The notes: generated from the sequence alone by a model not told the origin. DNA of 64,000 nt from JASHPR01 sp963833885 (GCA_963833885.1 CAWHZU010000034.1:101408-165407), one strand, 5' to 3'. Shown: positions 42,933 to 51,738, counted from the first letter of the stretch. A program made the numbers and translations.

Positions 42933-44465
42933 CTATTCGCGGGCCAGGCCGGCCCGGTCGACCTTGCCGGTCGAGGTGCGCGGCAGTGCCTCGCGGAAGT
43001 CGATGACGTCCGGCACCATGTAGCCCGGCAGCCACTGCCGGCAGTGATCCATGACGTTCTCGCGGGTGAGGTCGGTGCCCTGGTTCGCGGTGATGACCGC
43101 GCGCAGGCGGCTGCCGAGCAGCTCGTCGGACACGGGCAGCACCGCCGCCTCTTTGATGCCCGGGTGCCGGTACAGCGCGGTCTCCACCTCGCCGAGCTCC
43201 ACCCGGTAGCCGCGGATCTTCACCATGCTGTCCCGTCGGCCGATGTACACGTAGTTGCCGTCCGGATCCAGGGTCACCAGGTCACCCGTGCGGTACACAA
43301 GCTCGTCGCGGGATGCCTGGAACGGGTTTACGACCAGCACCTCGTGGGTCTTGGCCGGCTGTCCCCAGTACCCCTGCATCAGTGACGGGCCGCGCGCGTA
43401 CAGCTCGCCCTCCTCGCCCGGCTCGGACACCCGGCTGCCGTCAGTGGCGACCGCGAACACCTCGGTGTTGGCGCAGGCCTTCCCGATCGGGGCGGGCGTC
43501 GCGTCGTCCGCACCGTCCGCGAGGACCTCGAACGCGGTGCAGACGTTGGTCTCGGTCGGCCCGTACCAGTTGAGGTAGCGGGCGTTCGGCAGCTCGGCCA
43601 TCAGCTTGGCGAGGTACTTGGGCGGGAACACCTCCCCGGCGAAGATCACCGTGTGCAGGTGCGACAGGTCGAAGTTCGGCAGGCCGCCGTAGCACGCGAG
43701 CAGCGTGAGCACGGACGGCACCGAGTACCAGACCGAGATCTGCGCGGATTCCATCCACCGCGCGATCGACACCGGGAACGTGGCCGTCCCGTCCGGAAGC
43801 ACGGCCATGCAGGCGCCGGCCCGGCAGCTGGCGAACACGTCAAAGACCGACAGGTCAAAATGCAGCGGCGCTGGGCTGCAGACGCGATCCTGCTCGGTGA
43901 GCCGGGCGGCGGCCGCAGCCCACTCGACGAACGTGAGCGAGTTGCGGTGGGAGATCATGACACCCTTCGGGGCGCCGGTCGAACCCGACGTGTACAGGAT
44001 GTACGCGAGGTCGGTCTCGATCGCACGGTCTTCGGCGAGCGGCTCGTCCGGCTCGCCGGACACCTCCGGGGCGCCCGGCAGCAGCACGCCGCGCGACCCA
44101 GGAACGCCCTCGGCCAGGACGGCCGCCTGGGCGGCGGTCGTGTCGTCCGCGATGATCACGGCGGCGGCGCAGTCCCGTACGACGTAGCCGAGCCGCTCGG
44201 CGGGCGCCTTCGTGTCGAGCGGCACGTAGCAGGCCCCGGCCTTCAGCGCCCCGTAGAGCCCGATCACCGCGGTGGCCGACTTGCTCACCAGGATCGCCAC
44301 CCGGTCACCGGGCTCGACGCCCCGGCGCAGCAGCGCCCGCGCCACCTTGGTGCTCAGCCGGTCCAGCTCCTGGTAGCTGAGTTCACTGCCCCCCGACGCA
44401 ACCGCCGGCCGCTGCGGCCGGCGCGCCGCAGCCTCGGTCAGCAGATGCTGCAGCAGATACGCCAT
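42933..44465 (-). CDS. Amino acid adenylation enzyme (stand-alone A domain)
   Basis: A 510-residue ANL-superfamily ligase. Core motifs: YVPLDTKAP (A2), YTSGSTGAPKGV (A3, residues 159-170), HFDLSVFDVF (A4, with the aspartate that binds an alpha-amino group), NWYGPTETN (A5), YRTGDLV (A7), GRRDSMVKIRGYRVELGEVE (A8) and the A10 lysine in TSTGKVDR. The Asp in A4 argues for an amino acid substrate rather than a fatty acid. Next to a carrier protein and an acyl-CoA-dehydrogenase-like gene it recalls prolyl-AMP ligases of pyrrole pathways, although proline itself is not proven. Confidence 0.88.
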   Translation of the reverse strand: MAYLLQHLLTEAAARRPQRPAVASGGSELSYQELDRLSTKVARALLRRGVEPGDRVAILVSKSATAVIGLYGALKAGACYVPLDTKAPAERLGYVVRDCAAAVIIADDTTAAQAAVLAEGVPGSRGVLLPGAPEVSGEPDEPLAEDRAIETDLAYILYTSGSTGAPKGVMISHRNSLTFVEWAAAAARLTEQDRVCSPAPLHFDLSVFDVFASCRAGACMAVLPDGTATFPVSIARWMESAQISVWYSVPSVLTLLACYGGLPNFDLSHLHTVIFAGEVFPPKYLAKLMAELPNARYLNWYGPTETNVCTAFEVLADGADDATPAPIGKACANTEVFAVATDGSRVSEPGEEGELYARGPSLMQGYWGQPAKTHEVLVVNPFQASRDELVYRTGDLVTLDPDGNYVYIGRRDSMVKIRGYRVELGEVETALYRHPGIKEAAVLPVSDELLGSRLRAVITANQGTDLTRENVMDHCRQWLPGYMVPDVIDFREALPRTSTGKVDRAGLARE

Positions 44466-44526
44466 CGTTGGTTCCTCTCTTATCTGTCGCGGAACGGTGC
44501 CTTTGTTTCGCTCGCCTTCGGTTCGT

Positions 44527-45672
44527 TCAGAGCCCGAGCATCCGGGCGAGTACCACGCGCTGGATCTCCGAGGTGCCGGAGTAGATGGTGCTGGCGAGCG
44601 CGTCCCTCAGATCGCGCTCGATCCCCGCTTCCTTCATGTAGCCCAGGGCGCCGTGGGCCTGGATCGCGTCCCGGCTGGACTGCACGAACGCCTCGCTGGT
44701 GAACAGCTTCGCGGCGGCCGCCTCGGCCGGCGCTGACCTGCCCTGCTGCTTCAGCCAGGCGACCCGGTAGATCAGCAGCCGCGCGGCCTCCAGCCGCACG
44801 TACATGTCGGCCAGCTTGTTGGACACGCCCTGGAACTTCCCGATCGGCTGCCCGAACTGCTCGCGCGAGCGCGCGTACGCGACGCACGCGTCGAGCTGCC
44901 GCCGCATCGCGCCCACGACGCTGGCGAAGATGCAGCTCCGCTCCCACTCCATGGACGAGTTGAAGATGGCCATGCCGGCGCCTTCCGGCCCCAGCCGGCT
45001 CTCCACGGGCACGCGGCAGTCGTCCAGCGCTATCTCGCCGATCGGCGAGGTCCGCAGGCCCATCTTCTCGAAGCCGCTGCTCACCATCAGCCCGGGCGTC
45101 GCCCTGTCGACGAGGAACGCGGACAGGCCGGCCAGGCCGGGGCGGTCGGTGACCGAGGCGTAGACGAGGAACACGTCGGAGACCGGCGCGTTGGTGATGT
45201 ACTGCTTGGCGCCGTTCAGGACATAGTGGTCACCGCGCCGCTCGGCGCGGGTGCGCATGTGCAACGCGTCCGAGCCGGTCTCCGGCTCGGTCATCGCGTG
45301 CCCGCCGAGGATGTCACCGGACACCATCGGCGGCAGGTACCTGCGCTGCTGCGCCTCGGTGCCGAAGGCGACCAGCGGCAGCTCGACGCTCCACATCTGC
45401 GCGTTGAGCGAGAAGAGCAGCCCGTTGTCCTGGCAGCCGTAGCCCAGGGCCTCCATGACCAGGGCCGTCGTCAGCACGTCGGTGTCGGTGCCGCCGAGAT
45501 CGGCGGGGACCGGCAGGCCGAGGATGCCGAACTTGGCGCAAGCCCGCCACGCATCCCTCGGGAACTCGCCCGCGTCCTCCCTCTTTTGGAGATCGTGGTT
45601 AAGTTCCTTCCGCGCGAAGTCGGCGGCCGCCTCGGTCAGCTCACGCTGATCGGCGCTTAGTGAGAAGTCCAC
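44527..45672 (-). CDS. Acyl-CoA dehydrogenase-like enzyme (possible aminoacyl-carrier dehydrogenase)
   Basis: A 381-residue FAD enzyme from GTG 45672 (AAGGAG upstream). Motifs: GILGLPVPADLGGTDTDVL, GGHAMTEPETGSDALHMRTRA, NGAKQYITNAPVSDVFLVYA, EQFGQPIGKFQGVSNKLADM and SGTSEIQRVVLARMLG. The position that usually holds the catalytic glutamate before GT reads Ser (TIYSGTSEI), so the base must sit elsewhere, as in isovaleryl-type enzymes. Its start lies inside the end of GatD. Beside an A domain and a carrier protein, oxidation of an aminoacyl thioester is more likely than fatty-acid breakdown. Confidence 0.87.
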   Translation of the reverse strand: MDFSLSADQRELTEAAADFARKELNHDLQKREDAGEFPRDAWRACAKFGILGLPVPADLGGTDTDVLTTALVMEALGYGCQDNGLLFSLNAQMWSVELPLVAFGTEAQQRRYLPPMVSGDILGGHAMTEPETGSDALHMRTRAERRGDHYVLNGAKQYITNAPVSDVFLVYASVTDRPGLAGLSAFLVDRATPGLMVSSGFEKMGLRTSPIGEIALDDCRVPVESRLGPEGAGMAIFNSSMEWERSCIFASVVGAMRRQLDACVAYARSREQFGQPIGKFQGVSNKLADMYVRLEAARLLIYRVAWLKQQGRSAPAEAAAAKLFTSEAFVQSSRDAIQAHGALGYMKEAGIERDLRDALASTIYSGTSEIQRVVLARMLGL

Positions 45673-46532
45673 CGTGTCTCCTTGTTCGCTGGCCTGGTCT
45701 TCGCGCGGGCCCGGGCCGGGGCCCGCAACTGCCGCCGCCGGATCCGGGAGCCGCCAACCGAGGCGGCCCGCCACCTGCGGGCCGGGCGCCGGGCGAGACG
45801 GAGCGAAGCGGCATGCGCCTGCGCCTCCGCCTGGTCGGCGAGCGGCTCGAGCGGGCCGATATCGCTGTAGCGGTGCTCGAGCGCCCGGGAGATGAGGTGA
45901 TCGGCCAGCCACGGGTTCTTCGGCAGCACCGGCCCGTGCAGGTAGGTGGCGTAGACCTCCCGGTACCGGGCGCCTTCGGTGCCGTCCTCGCCGTTGTTGC
46001 CGCCCCCGGCGAGCACGCGCCCGAGCGGTTCGGCGCCGCTGCCCAGGCGGGTGCGGCCGCTGTGGTTCTCGAACCCGGTGAGCTGGCCACGGTTGCCCGA
46101 GCCGAAGTCGCAGTCCACCGCGACGTGCCCGATAAAGCGCGTCGGGCCGGCCTCGGTAACCACGTCCAGCACGTCGATGCCCTCGATCCGCGGGCCCTCA
46201 GACGGAGCGTAGTAGTGTCCAAGCAGCTGATATCCGGCGCACACGGCGAGCACGACGGCGTTACCCTCGATCGCCTCCCGCAGCGGCCCGGCCTTCTCCG
46301 CCAGGTCGCGCGCGGCCGCGGTCATCTCGCGGTCCTGCCCGCCGTGCACCAGGATGAGGTCGGACTCGGTGAAGTCGGGGACATCCCCCACGTCGGCGTC
46401 GGTCACGCTGAAGCGGATCCCCCGCCACGCGCAGCGCTGCATGATGGCGAACAGGTTTCCCCGGTCGCCGGCCACGCTGAGCAGCCTTGGATAGAGGTGG
46501 CAGATGCGGACCGTTTTGCCAGGCGTTGTCAT
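45657..46532 (-). CDS. gatD: GatD-like type 1 glutamine amidotransferase
   Basis: A 291-residue class I amidotransferase of the CobB/CobQ/GatD group. The nucleophile is Cys98 (LAVCAGYQLLG) and the histidine is His199 (YLHGPVLPKNPWLADHL); FENHSGRTRLG and the GGGNNGEDGTEG loop are typical GatD. It should supply ammonia to MurT, four bases upstream. The last ~45 residues form an arginine-rich tail (RRPARRWRAASVG and onward) beyond the normal GatD end; they overlap the next gene's start. In this locus the pair may amidate something other than lipid II. Confidence 0.88.
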   Translation of the reverse strand: MTTPGKTVRICHLYPRLLSVAGDRGNLFAIMQRCAWRGIRFSVTDADVGDVPDFTESDLILVHGGQDREMTAAARDLAEKAGPLREAIEGNAVVLAVCAGYQLLGHYYAPSEGPRIEGIDVLDVVTEAGPTRFIGHVAVDCDFGSGNRGQLTGFENHSGRTRLGSGAEPLGRVLAGGGNNGEDGTEGARYREVYATYLHGPVLPKNPWLADHLISRALEHRYSDIGPLEPLADQAEAQAHAASLRLARRPARRWRAASVGGSRIRRRQLRAPARARAKTRPANKETRWTSH

Positions 46533-46536
46533 GTCG

Positions 46537-48003
46537 TCATTCCTCCCAGGTAGGCCGCACCCAGCCGCGTCGCTGCATGACGCTGCGCAGCTCGCGCATT
46601 GGGGTGTAGCCAGCGAAGATGTACAGAGACTCGCCCGGCGGCGTCTCGTTCAGGGCCCTCGAAAGGGCGGCCGAGCGGCCGGGCAGTATGGTCGTGATGT
46701 CGGGACTGGCGCCGGCGTACTTGAACCGCAGCGCGACCTCCTCGGCCCTGGTCCCGCTGACGGTGAGGCTCGCGAGCTGCGGCACCAGCTGCTCGAGTTC
46801 CACATCCCAGAGCCAGGCGAAGTCCTCGCCGTCGACCACGGTGTTGCTGTGCGCGGCCAGGATGTGTTTCGGGCCGGGCCGCCGCAGCACCTCGCGCAGC
46901 GTGGCGTTGTAGGACGTCGGGTTCTTGACGAACGCCAGCACGATCTTCCGGTCGCCCGCCTGGATCTCCTCCAGGCGGCCGAACGCCGGGCGCAGGTCCG
47001 CGATGGCGTGCCGCGCCTCGGCCGGGTCCAGCGGCCGGGGGAGCGACAGCGCCACCGCGCCCGCCAGTGCGGCGGCCGCGTTGTAGACGTTGTGCGTCCC
47101 GGCCAGCGGCACCTGCAGCGCGAAGATCCCCGCCGGAGTCTCGATCGTGATCTCGGACCCTGCCTCCTTCGACGGCCGGATCGCGGTCACCGCGACGTCC
47201 AGACCCGGGCGGGCGTTCCCGCACTCCGGGCACTCGTAATCCCCCAGGTGGGAGAGGTGCACGGCGCGGTAACTCAGCATGTGCTGGCAGCGCACGCAGC
47301 GGATCGTGTCCGCGGAGTGCTCGGGCTCCCGCAGGCCGGCGCCGTCGTCGGCGATGCCGTAGTACAGACGGCGGGCTCGTGCACCAGGCGCGAGGCTGGC
47401 CACCAGCGGATCGTCGGCGTTGAGCACCACCGTGGCGGACGCGGGCAGCGCCTCGATGACGGCTTCGAGCCCCTTCGCCATCGTGTACAGCTCGCCGAAG
47501 CGGTCCAGCTGGTCACGGAAGATGTTCGTGATCAGGAACGCGTCCGGCAGCACCTCCGGCGCCACCAGACGGACCGTTGCCTCGTCGACCTCCAGCAGGA
47601 ACAGCTGCGCGTCCATCCGGCCCCGCAGGTCGGTTCCTCGCACGGCGGCCGAGATCACTCCCTGCAGCAGGTTGGAACCGGACCGGTTCTGGGTGACGGA
47701 CAGGCCGCCGGCCCGCGCCAGCGCGGCGAGCATCCGGCAGGTCGTCGTCTTGCCGTTGCTCCCGGTGACGACCAGCTTGCTCGCGTTGTTCACGGCCGTG
47801 GTCTTCTGCAGGATGCGGGGATCGATCCGCCGGGCGACCATGCCGGGGAAGCTGGTGCCTCCGCCGGTCCGCAGCACCCGCGACGCGGTCCCCGCCGCCT
47901 TGCCCCCCGCGAGCGCGAGCGTGAAGCGGGCCTGCGCCGAGGGCGGAACGGAGGCCTTGCTGGCCGCGTGCCTGGCCGGAGGACGGCTGGTTACGATGCG
48001 CAT
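46537..48003 (-). CDS. murT: MurT-like Mur ligase (amidotransferase partner)
   Basis: A 488-residue Mur-ligase-fold protein from ATG 48003 with GGAGG upstream. ATP loop GSNGKTTT (81-88), FLLEVDEATV, LITNIFRDQLDRFGE, a zinc-ribbon insert with Cys236, Cys239, Cys258 and Cys261, then GTHNVYNAAAALA, and the DUF1727 C-terminal domain (LAFVKNPTSYNATLREVL, SYIFAGYTPMREL-like end). MurT with GatD converts the lipid II D-glutamate to isoglutamine in Gram-positives. Its start overlaps the decarboxylase stop by 13 bases, tying it to this unit instead of a cell-wall operon. Confidence 0.9.
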   Translation of the reverse strand: MRIVTSRPPARHAASKASVPPSAQARFTLALAGGKAAGTASRVLRTGGGTSFPGMVARRIDPRILQKTTAVNNASKLVVTGSNGKTTTCRMLAALARAGGLSVTQNRSGSNLLQGVISAAVRGTDLRGRMDAQLFLLEVDEATVRLVAPEVLPDAFLITNIFRDQLDRFGELYTMAKGLEAVIEALPASATVVLNADDPLVASLAPGARARRLYYGIADDGAGLREPEHSADTIRCVRCQHMLSYRAVHLSHLGDYECPECGNARPGLDVAVTAIRPSKEAGSEITIETPAGIFALQVPLAGTHNVYNAAAALAGAVALSLPRPLDPAEARHAIADLRPAFGRLEEIQAGDRKIVLAFVKNPTSYNATLREVLRRPGPKHILAAHSNTVVDGEDFAWLWDVELEQLVPQLASLTVSGTRAEEVALRFKYAGASPDITTILPGRSAALSRALNETPPGESLYIFAGYTPMRELRSVMQRRGWVRPTWEE

Positions 48004-49583
48004 GTCGCGTCCTCCTCCAGCGATTCGCAGCGCGGCATCGGGGCCGTGATCTCGCCCCTGTCCCACTGCGCGTCCGACTGGACGCGGCGGTGCCCGGCGT
48101 CGCGGACGGCGTCGGCGATGGCCTGCACGTGCCCCTCGTCGAGGGCGTAGTGCAGGGCGCACGACCGCAGCGCGAAGCGGCCGCGGATGTTGACGCCGGC
48201 CAGGAACGCCCGCCCGCCGACTTGGACGTCCTCCATGATCGCCTGGTTCAGCAGGTCCAGGGCGGCCTCGTCGCCGCGCATGCCTTCCGGCGCGTAGCGG
48301 AAAGCCACCGCGGTCAGCGGCCCGGTCGCCACTAGCTCCAGCTCAGGATCGGCGTCGATGAGGCGTTCCAGGTAGCGCGCCAGGTCGACGTGCCGCCGGA
48401 CGTGGTCCACCAGCCCGGCCTTCCCGGCCTGCTGGATGTTCCAGAGCGTCTTGAGCGCCCGCCCCGAATCCCTCGTCTGCTCGGCGCTGCGGTGGGAGTA
48501 CCAGACGTCGCCGGCGAACCCCTGCCCGGGCGGCAGCTTGAGGTAGGACGGGATGAGCTTGTAGGTGTCCTGCAGCAGCGAGCCCTGCCGGACCATGGCA
48601 CAGCTGCAGCCGATGGCCACGGCCAGCCACTTGTGTGGGTCGAGGGCGACCGAGTCGGCGCGCTCCAGCCCCCGGTACAGCGGCGCGAGGCGCGGGTCGA
48701 GGACTCCGAAGCCGCCGAAGGCGCCGTCAACGTGCAGCCAGAGGCCTTCCTGGTGGCAGAAGTCGGCGAGCTCGGCGAGCGGGTCGATCGCGCCGGTGGT
48801 CACGCTGCCGGCGTTCGCTGCGACCAGGAACGGGCGGTGGCCAGCGCGCCGGTCGGCCGCGACCGCCTCGCGCAGGTCGGCCACGTCCATGCGGAAGTCC
48901 GCATCGGTCGCCACCTTGCGGGGAGCGCCGAGGCCCAGCGTGAACGCGCCCTTGTCCAGGCAGGAATGGCCCTCCGCCGACATGTACATGGTCAGTCGCG
49001 GGTGGCCGTGCAGGCCTTCCTCCCTGACGTCCCAGCCGTTGACCTTCGCGCCCCAGTAGCGCGCGACTTCCAGGCAGTGCCGGTTCGCGTCGGATCCCCC
49101 GCCGAGCAGGACCCCGTCGCTTCCGTCTGCCGGAAAACCGACGAGCTCCATCAGCCAGCGGATGGCCGCCTGCTCCACGTATATAGCCGCGTAATTGCCG
49201 CCGGCGCCGCTCGTATTGGTAACCGCCGAGGCAAATGCCGCGAGCATGCTCAGCTTGGACGCGGCGGGATCAACAAACGCGGCGAAACACGGATGATTCT
49301 GTCCCCGGCCATACGGAAGTACGAGCCGCAGAAAGTCTCCGATGACATCTTCGGCGGCCGACCCCTCAGCGGGGATTTCCATTTTCTCTAGCTCTCGCCG
49401 CACTTCCGTCGGCAAGGGCTGGTAAACCGGCTCTTGGGGAAGCTTGTCCAGGTAAACGGCAAGCGTGTCCACGAGTCGATGGCCCAGGTCACGGAAGGTC
49501 ATGTCGTCCATTGCCAGCGGCGACGGAACTGTGCTGTAACCCCCCAGGCCGCGGGTCGTGCCAGCAGGGGTAGGCGATCCCAT
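47991..49583 (-). CDS. PLP-dependent group II decarboxylase
   Basis: A 530-residue decarboxylase of the aromatic-L-amino-acid/glutamate/2,4-diaminobutyrate group. It has QNHPCFAAFVDPAASKLSML, GVLLGGGSDANRHCLEVAR, EGHSCLDKGAFTLGL, NAGSVTTGAIDPLAELA, LWLHVDGAFGGF and the Schiff-base lysine in SVALDPHKWLAVAIGCSC. ATG 49583 has AAGGGAG upstream; the frame further up is not conserved. As the first gene of the unit it probably makes an amine from an amino acid, a plausible acceptor or precursor for the later carrier-bound chemistry. Substrate choice cannot be read. Confidence 0.88.
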   Translation of the reverse strand: MGSPTPAGTTRGLGGYSTVPSPLAMDDMTFRDLGHRLVDTLAVYLDKLPQEPVYQPLPTEVRRELEKMEIPAEGSAAEDVIGDFLRLVLPYGRGQNHPCFAAFVDPAASKLSMLAAFASAVTNTSGAGGNYAAIYVEQAAIRWLMELVGFPADGSDGVLLGGGSDANRHCLEVARYWGAKVNGWDVREEGLHGHPRLTMYMSAEGHSCLDKGAFTLGLGAPRKVATDADFRMDVADLREAVAADRRAGHRPFLVAANAGSVTTGAIDPLAELADFCHQEGLWLHVDGAFGGFGVLDPRLAPLYRGLERADSVALDPHKWLAVAIGCSCAMVRQGSLLQDTYKLIPSYLKLPPGQGFAGDVWYSHRSAEQTRDSGRALKTLWNIQQAGKAGLVDHVRRHVDLARYLERLIDADPELELVATGPLTAVAFRYAPEGMRGDEAALDLLNQAIMEDVQVGGRAFLAGVNIRGRFALRSCALHYALDEGHVQAIADAVRDAGHRRVQSDAQWDRGEITAPMPRCESLEEDATCAS

Positions 49584-49814
49584 GGATGGGAACTCCCTTC
49601 GGTCCAGGAATACAGTTCCAGGAGCACTGTATCCGTTGTGTGAGCGGCCATTCCCGCACCCCGCCGCAGGTAAACGACACAAGCCGCTAACGGCTCAAGA
49701 AAATGCCAGTAATGAACGGCTAATGAATGGCCTAAAGGTTCGGGCCCGGGCGCGTCGCGATATGGCCCGCGCAATGGCCGGGCGTCCCGCTGCCATCCGG
49801 GCGCCAGCGCTGCG
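49584..49814 (-). promoter_or_regulatory. Upstream region of the decarboxylase-MurT/GatD-A-domain unit
   Basis: 231 bases between the decarboxylase start and the SigJ stop. They must contain the promoter of the whole seven-gene unit. Composition drops to less GC near 49,690-49,730, as expected for a promoter, but no confident -10/-35 or operator repeat is visible. Confidence 0.35.
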
Positions 49815-50750
49815 TCAGCCGGTGATCCAGGGCCGGAGTTTGCCCGGGTTTCGCACCGCCCAGATGTGGGTGATCCGGTCGTCGGCGATCCGGAACGCGA
49901 ACACCGTCACGGTGACGTCATCCTGCTGGGCGACCAGGCCAGGCTGGCCGTTGACCGCGCGTTCCAGGAACGTCACGCTGTCGGGTGCCCGCTGCACCAG
50001 ATCGGCCAGGTACCGCGCGATCTCCTCGGCGCCTTCGACAGGGTGGAGCGTCGCGCTGACGAGACCGCCGCCGTCGGCGATCACCTTGGCGCCGGGGTCG
50101 AGGAGGCCGACGAGCGCCCCGACATCCCCGGCCTCCAGTGCCCGTTTGAACTCCCTGACGACGCCGGCCTGCAGGGCAGTCGGGGTCGGGGGCGACTGCG
50201 ACGCGCGGATGCGGCGGCGGGCCGAGGAGGCCAGCTGGCGGCATGCGGCCGGCGTGCGGCCGGTGATCTCGGCCACCTCGGCGAAGGCGTAGCGGAAAAC
50301 ATCGTGCAGAACGAACGCGACGCGCTCGGCCGGGGTCATCGACTCGAGCACGACCAGGAACGCCATGCTGACCGACTCGTCGAGGGTGACCCGGTCGGCC
50401 GGGTCAGCCGCGATGCCAGCCGGCCGGTCACCGGGCCACTCCGCTGGCTCGGGCAGCGGCTCGGGGATCCACTCGCCGACGTAGCGCTCCCGGCGGGCGC
50501 GCGCCGAGCTGAGCAGGTCCAGGCAGATGCGACTGGTGACCGTCGTCAGCCAGGCGCCCGGGGAGTTGATGGCATCCTGCCTAGCCCGGGACATCGCGTA
50601 CCAGCGGGCGTAGGCCTCCTGCACCGCATCCTCGGCCTCGGCGAGCGAGCCCAGGAGCCGGTAGGCGAGATTGATCAGCCGGGGCCGCTCGTTCATGATC
50701 GCGCTCAGTTCAGGCCCGGGCCCTCTGTCCGGCTCGGATGGTGTGCTCAT
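49815..50750 (-). CDS. sigJ: SigJ-type RNA polymerase sigma factor (ECF41-like)
   Basis: A 311-residue ECF sigma factor from ATG 50750. Region 2 (RPRLINLAYRLLGSLAEAEDAVQEAYARWY) and region 4 (LESMTPAERVAFVLHDVFRYAFAEVAEITGRTPAACRQLASSARRRIR) are followed by a SnoaL-like C-terminal domain of about 110 residues (FKRALEAGDVGALVGLLDPGAKVIADGGG). This fused domain regulates activity in ECF41/SigJ proteins. No anti-sigma gene is present. It reads in the same direction as the biosynthetic unit but ends 231 bases before it. Confidence 0.9.
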   Translation of the reverse strand: MSTPSEPDRGPGPELSAIMNERPRLINLAYRLLGSLAEAEDAVQEAYARWYAMSRARQDAINSPGAWLTTVTSRICLDLLSSARARRERYVGEWIPEPLPEPAEWPGDRPAGIAADPADRVTLDESVSMAFLVVLESMTPAERVAFVLHDVFRYAFAEVAEITGRTPAACRQLASSARRRIRASQSPPTPTALQAGVVREFKRALEAGDVGALVGLLDPGAKVIADGGGLVSATLHPVEGAEEIARYLADLVQRAPDSVTFLERAVNGQPGLVAQQDDVTVTVFAFRIADDRITHIWAVRNPGKLRPWITG

Positions 50751-50775
50751 GGTGCCGTCGGATCCGGTTCGCTTA

Positions 50776-51084
50776 TCAGCCTGGCTCCGGCCGATCGGCA
50801 CCGGGCCGAGCCGCTGCCGCTCCGACTGCTCTGGTCGCCGGATGCTCCGCGTCGTAGCGGGCGTGGACGTTACGGTGCAGCCCGATATGGCACAGGAAGG
50901 CCGAAGGATCATCGGGAATCTCCGAGTCCGCCGACGCGCTGATCTTTGCCTCAGCCAGTGCCCGGCCGATGTCTTCGGGTCTGATGATCAGCTCGATCAG
51001 GTCACATCCGGTGGTCTGGCCGCTGTCGGCGCCGATCAGCACGCGAAACGAGATCCTGCCGTCTGTCTCTGGGCTAATCGTCAC
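50776..51084 (-). CDS. Possible small protein of unknown function
   Basis: From GTG 51084 an open frame of about 102 residues (VTISPETDGRISFRVLIGAD, LIELIIRPEDIGRALAEAK, FLCHIGLHRNVHARYDAEHP). Base composition by codon position looks coding, and alternating strand and helix segments suggest a small domain. No family was recognised and the start is uncertain; the frame stays open to 51192. It ends 25 bases before the SigJ start. Confidence 0.42.
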   Translation of the reverse strand: MTISPETDGRISFRVLIGADSGQTTGCDLIELIIRPEDIGRALAEAKISASADSEIPDDPSAFLCHIGLHRNVHARYDAEHPATRAVGAAAARPGADRPEPG

Positions 51085-51226
51085 TGGCGCTTCGACAATT
51101 CCGGAACCGTAAAGTGCACGATTCTTCCTCCATCGGGTCCCGAGCGTGGCGCGGTTGCGGTGCCGCCCTGGGGGGGTCGGGCGGCACCGCAAGCCTGTGT
51201 CGCCTGGCGCGAATTCGAAACGTCGT

Positions 51227-51738
51227 TCAGATGTCGATCCACCCGTGCTTCCGCGCGCACTCCAGGATGCTCTCGCGCACCTGGAGAATCTGCTGGCCGG
51301 TGAGCGTCGGTGCCTTGGCCAGCAGGAGTTCCGCCAGCTCTTGGCCGAACTCCTCTCGTGAGAGTACGTCGCACAGGGGTTCGTCGTCAGGCGCGTGTTC
51401 GTCCAGTGTTAGTTGCGGACCCGGAGTCGGGGGCCCGCTGGCCAACGGGACCGCCGAACCTGGTTGGGGTGCCGGAGACGGCGGAACCGAGGAGTTGTCG
51501 AGAGCCTTTGAGGCAGATTCGGGCGACGTAACAGAGCCGTCCACCGGATCCGGCTCATCGGGAATGCTTCGCGCTGCGAATGCCTTCCGGCCCCGGTCGC
51601 CCGCCATGACCTTAAACTCTACCCGTGTACCTGGGCTGATTTCGTATGAGTCGCCGTCATATACCGATGCATGCAGAAAAATATCCTCGCCGCCATCATC
51701 CGCCGCGATAAAGCCGTAGCCGCGTTCCTTGTAAAACA
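51227..51738 (-). CDS. Actinobacterial cold-shock-domain protein with C-terminal helical domain, 5' end broken
   Basis: The minus-strand frame ending at 51227 reads back into a cold-shock domain: LFYKERGYGFIAADDGGEDI, FLHASVYDGDSYEISPGTRV, EFKVMAGDRGRKAFAARS, which includes the RNP-like GYGFI. A proline-rich linker and a conserved helical tail follow (CDVLSREEFGQELAELLLAK, TLTGQQILQVRESILECARK). This two-part layout is common in Actinobacteria. Just before LFYKERG there is an in-frame TGA (ATG ATC TGA CTG), so no proper start exists: the expected N-terminal strand of about five residues is lost. The break coincides with the apparent contig junction. Confidence 0.7.

Noticed and set aside
50671..51303. 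210-codon plus-strand frame across the SigJ upstream region
   Set aside because: Overlaps the start of SigJ and the unknown small gene in antisense, with no domain resemblance.
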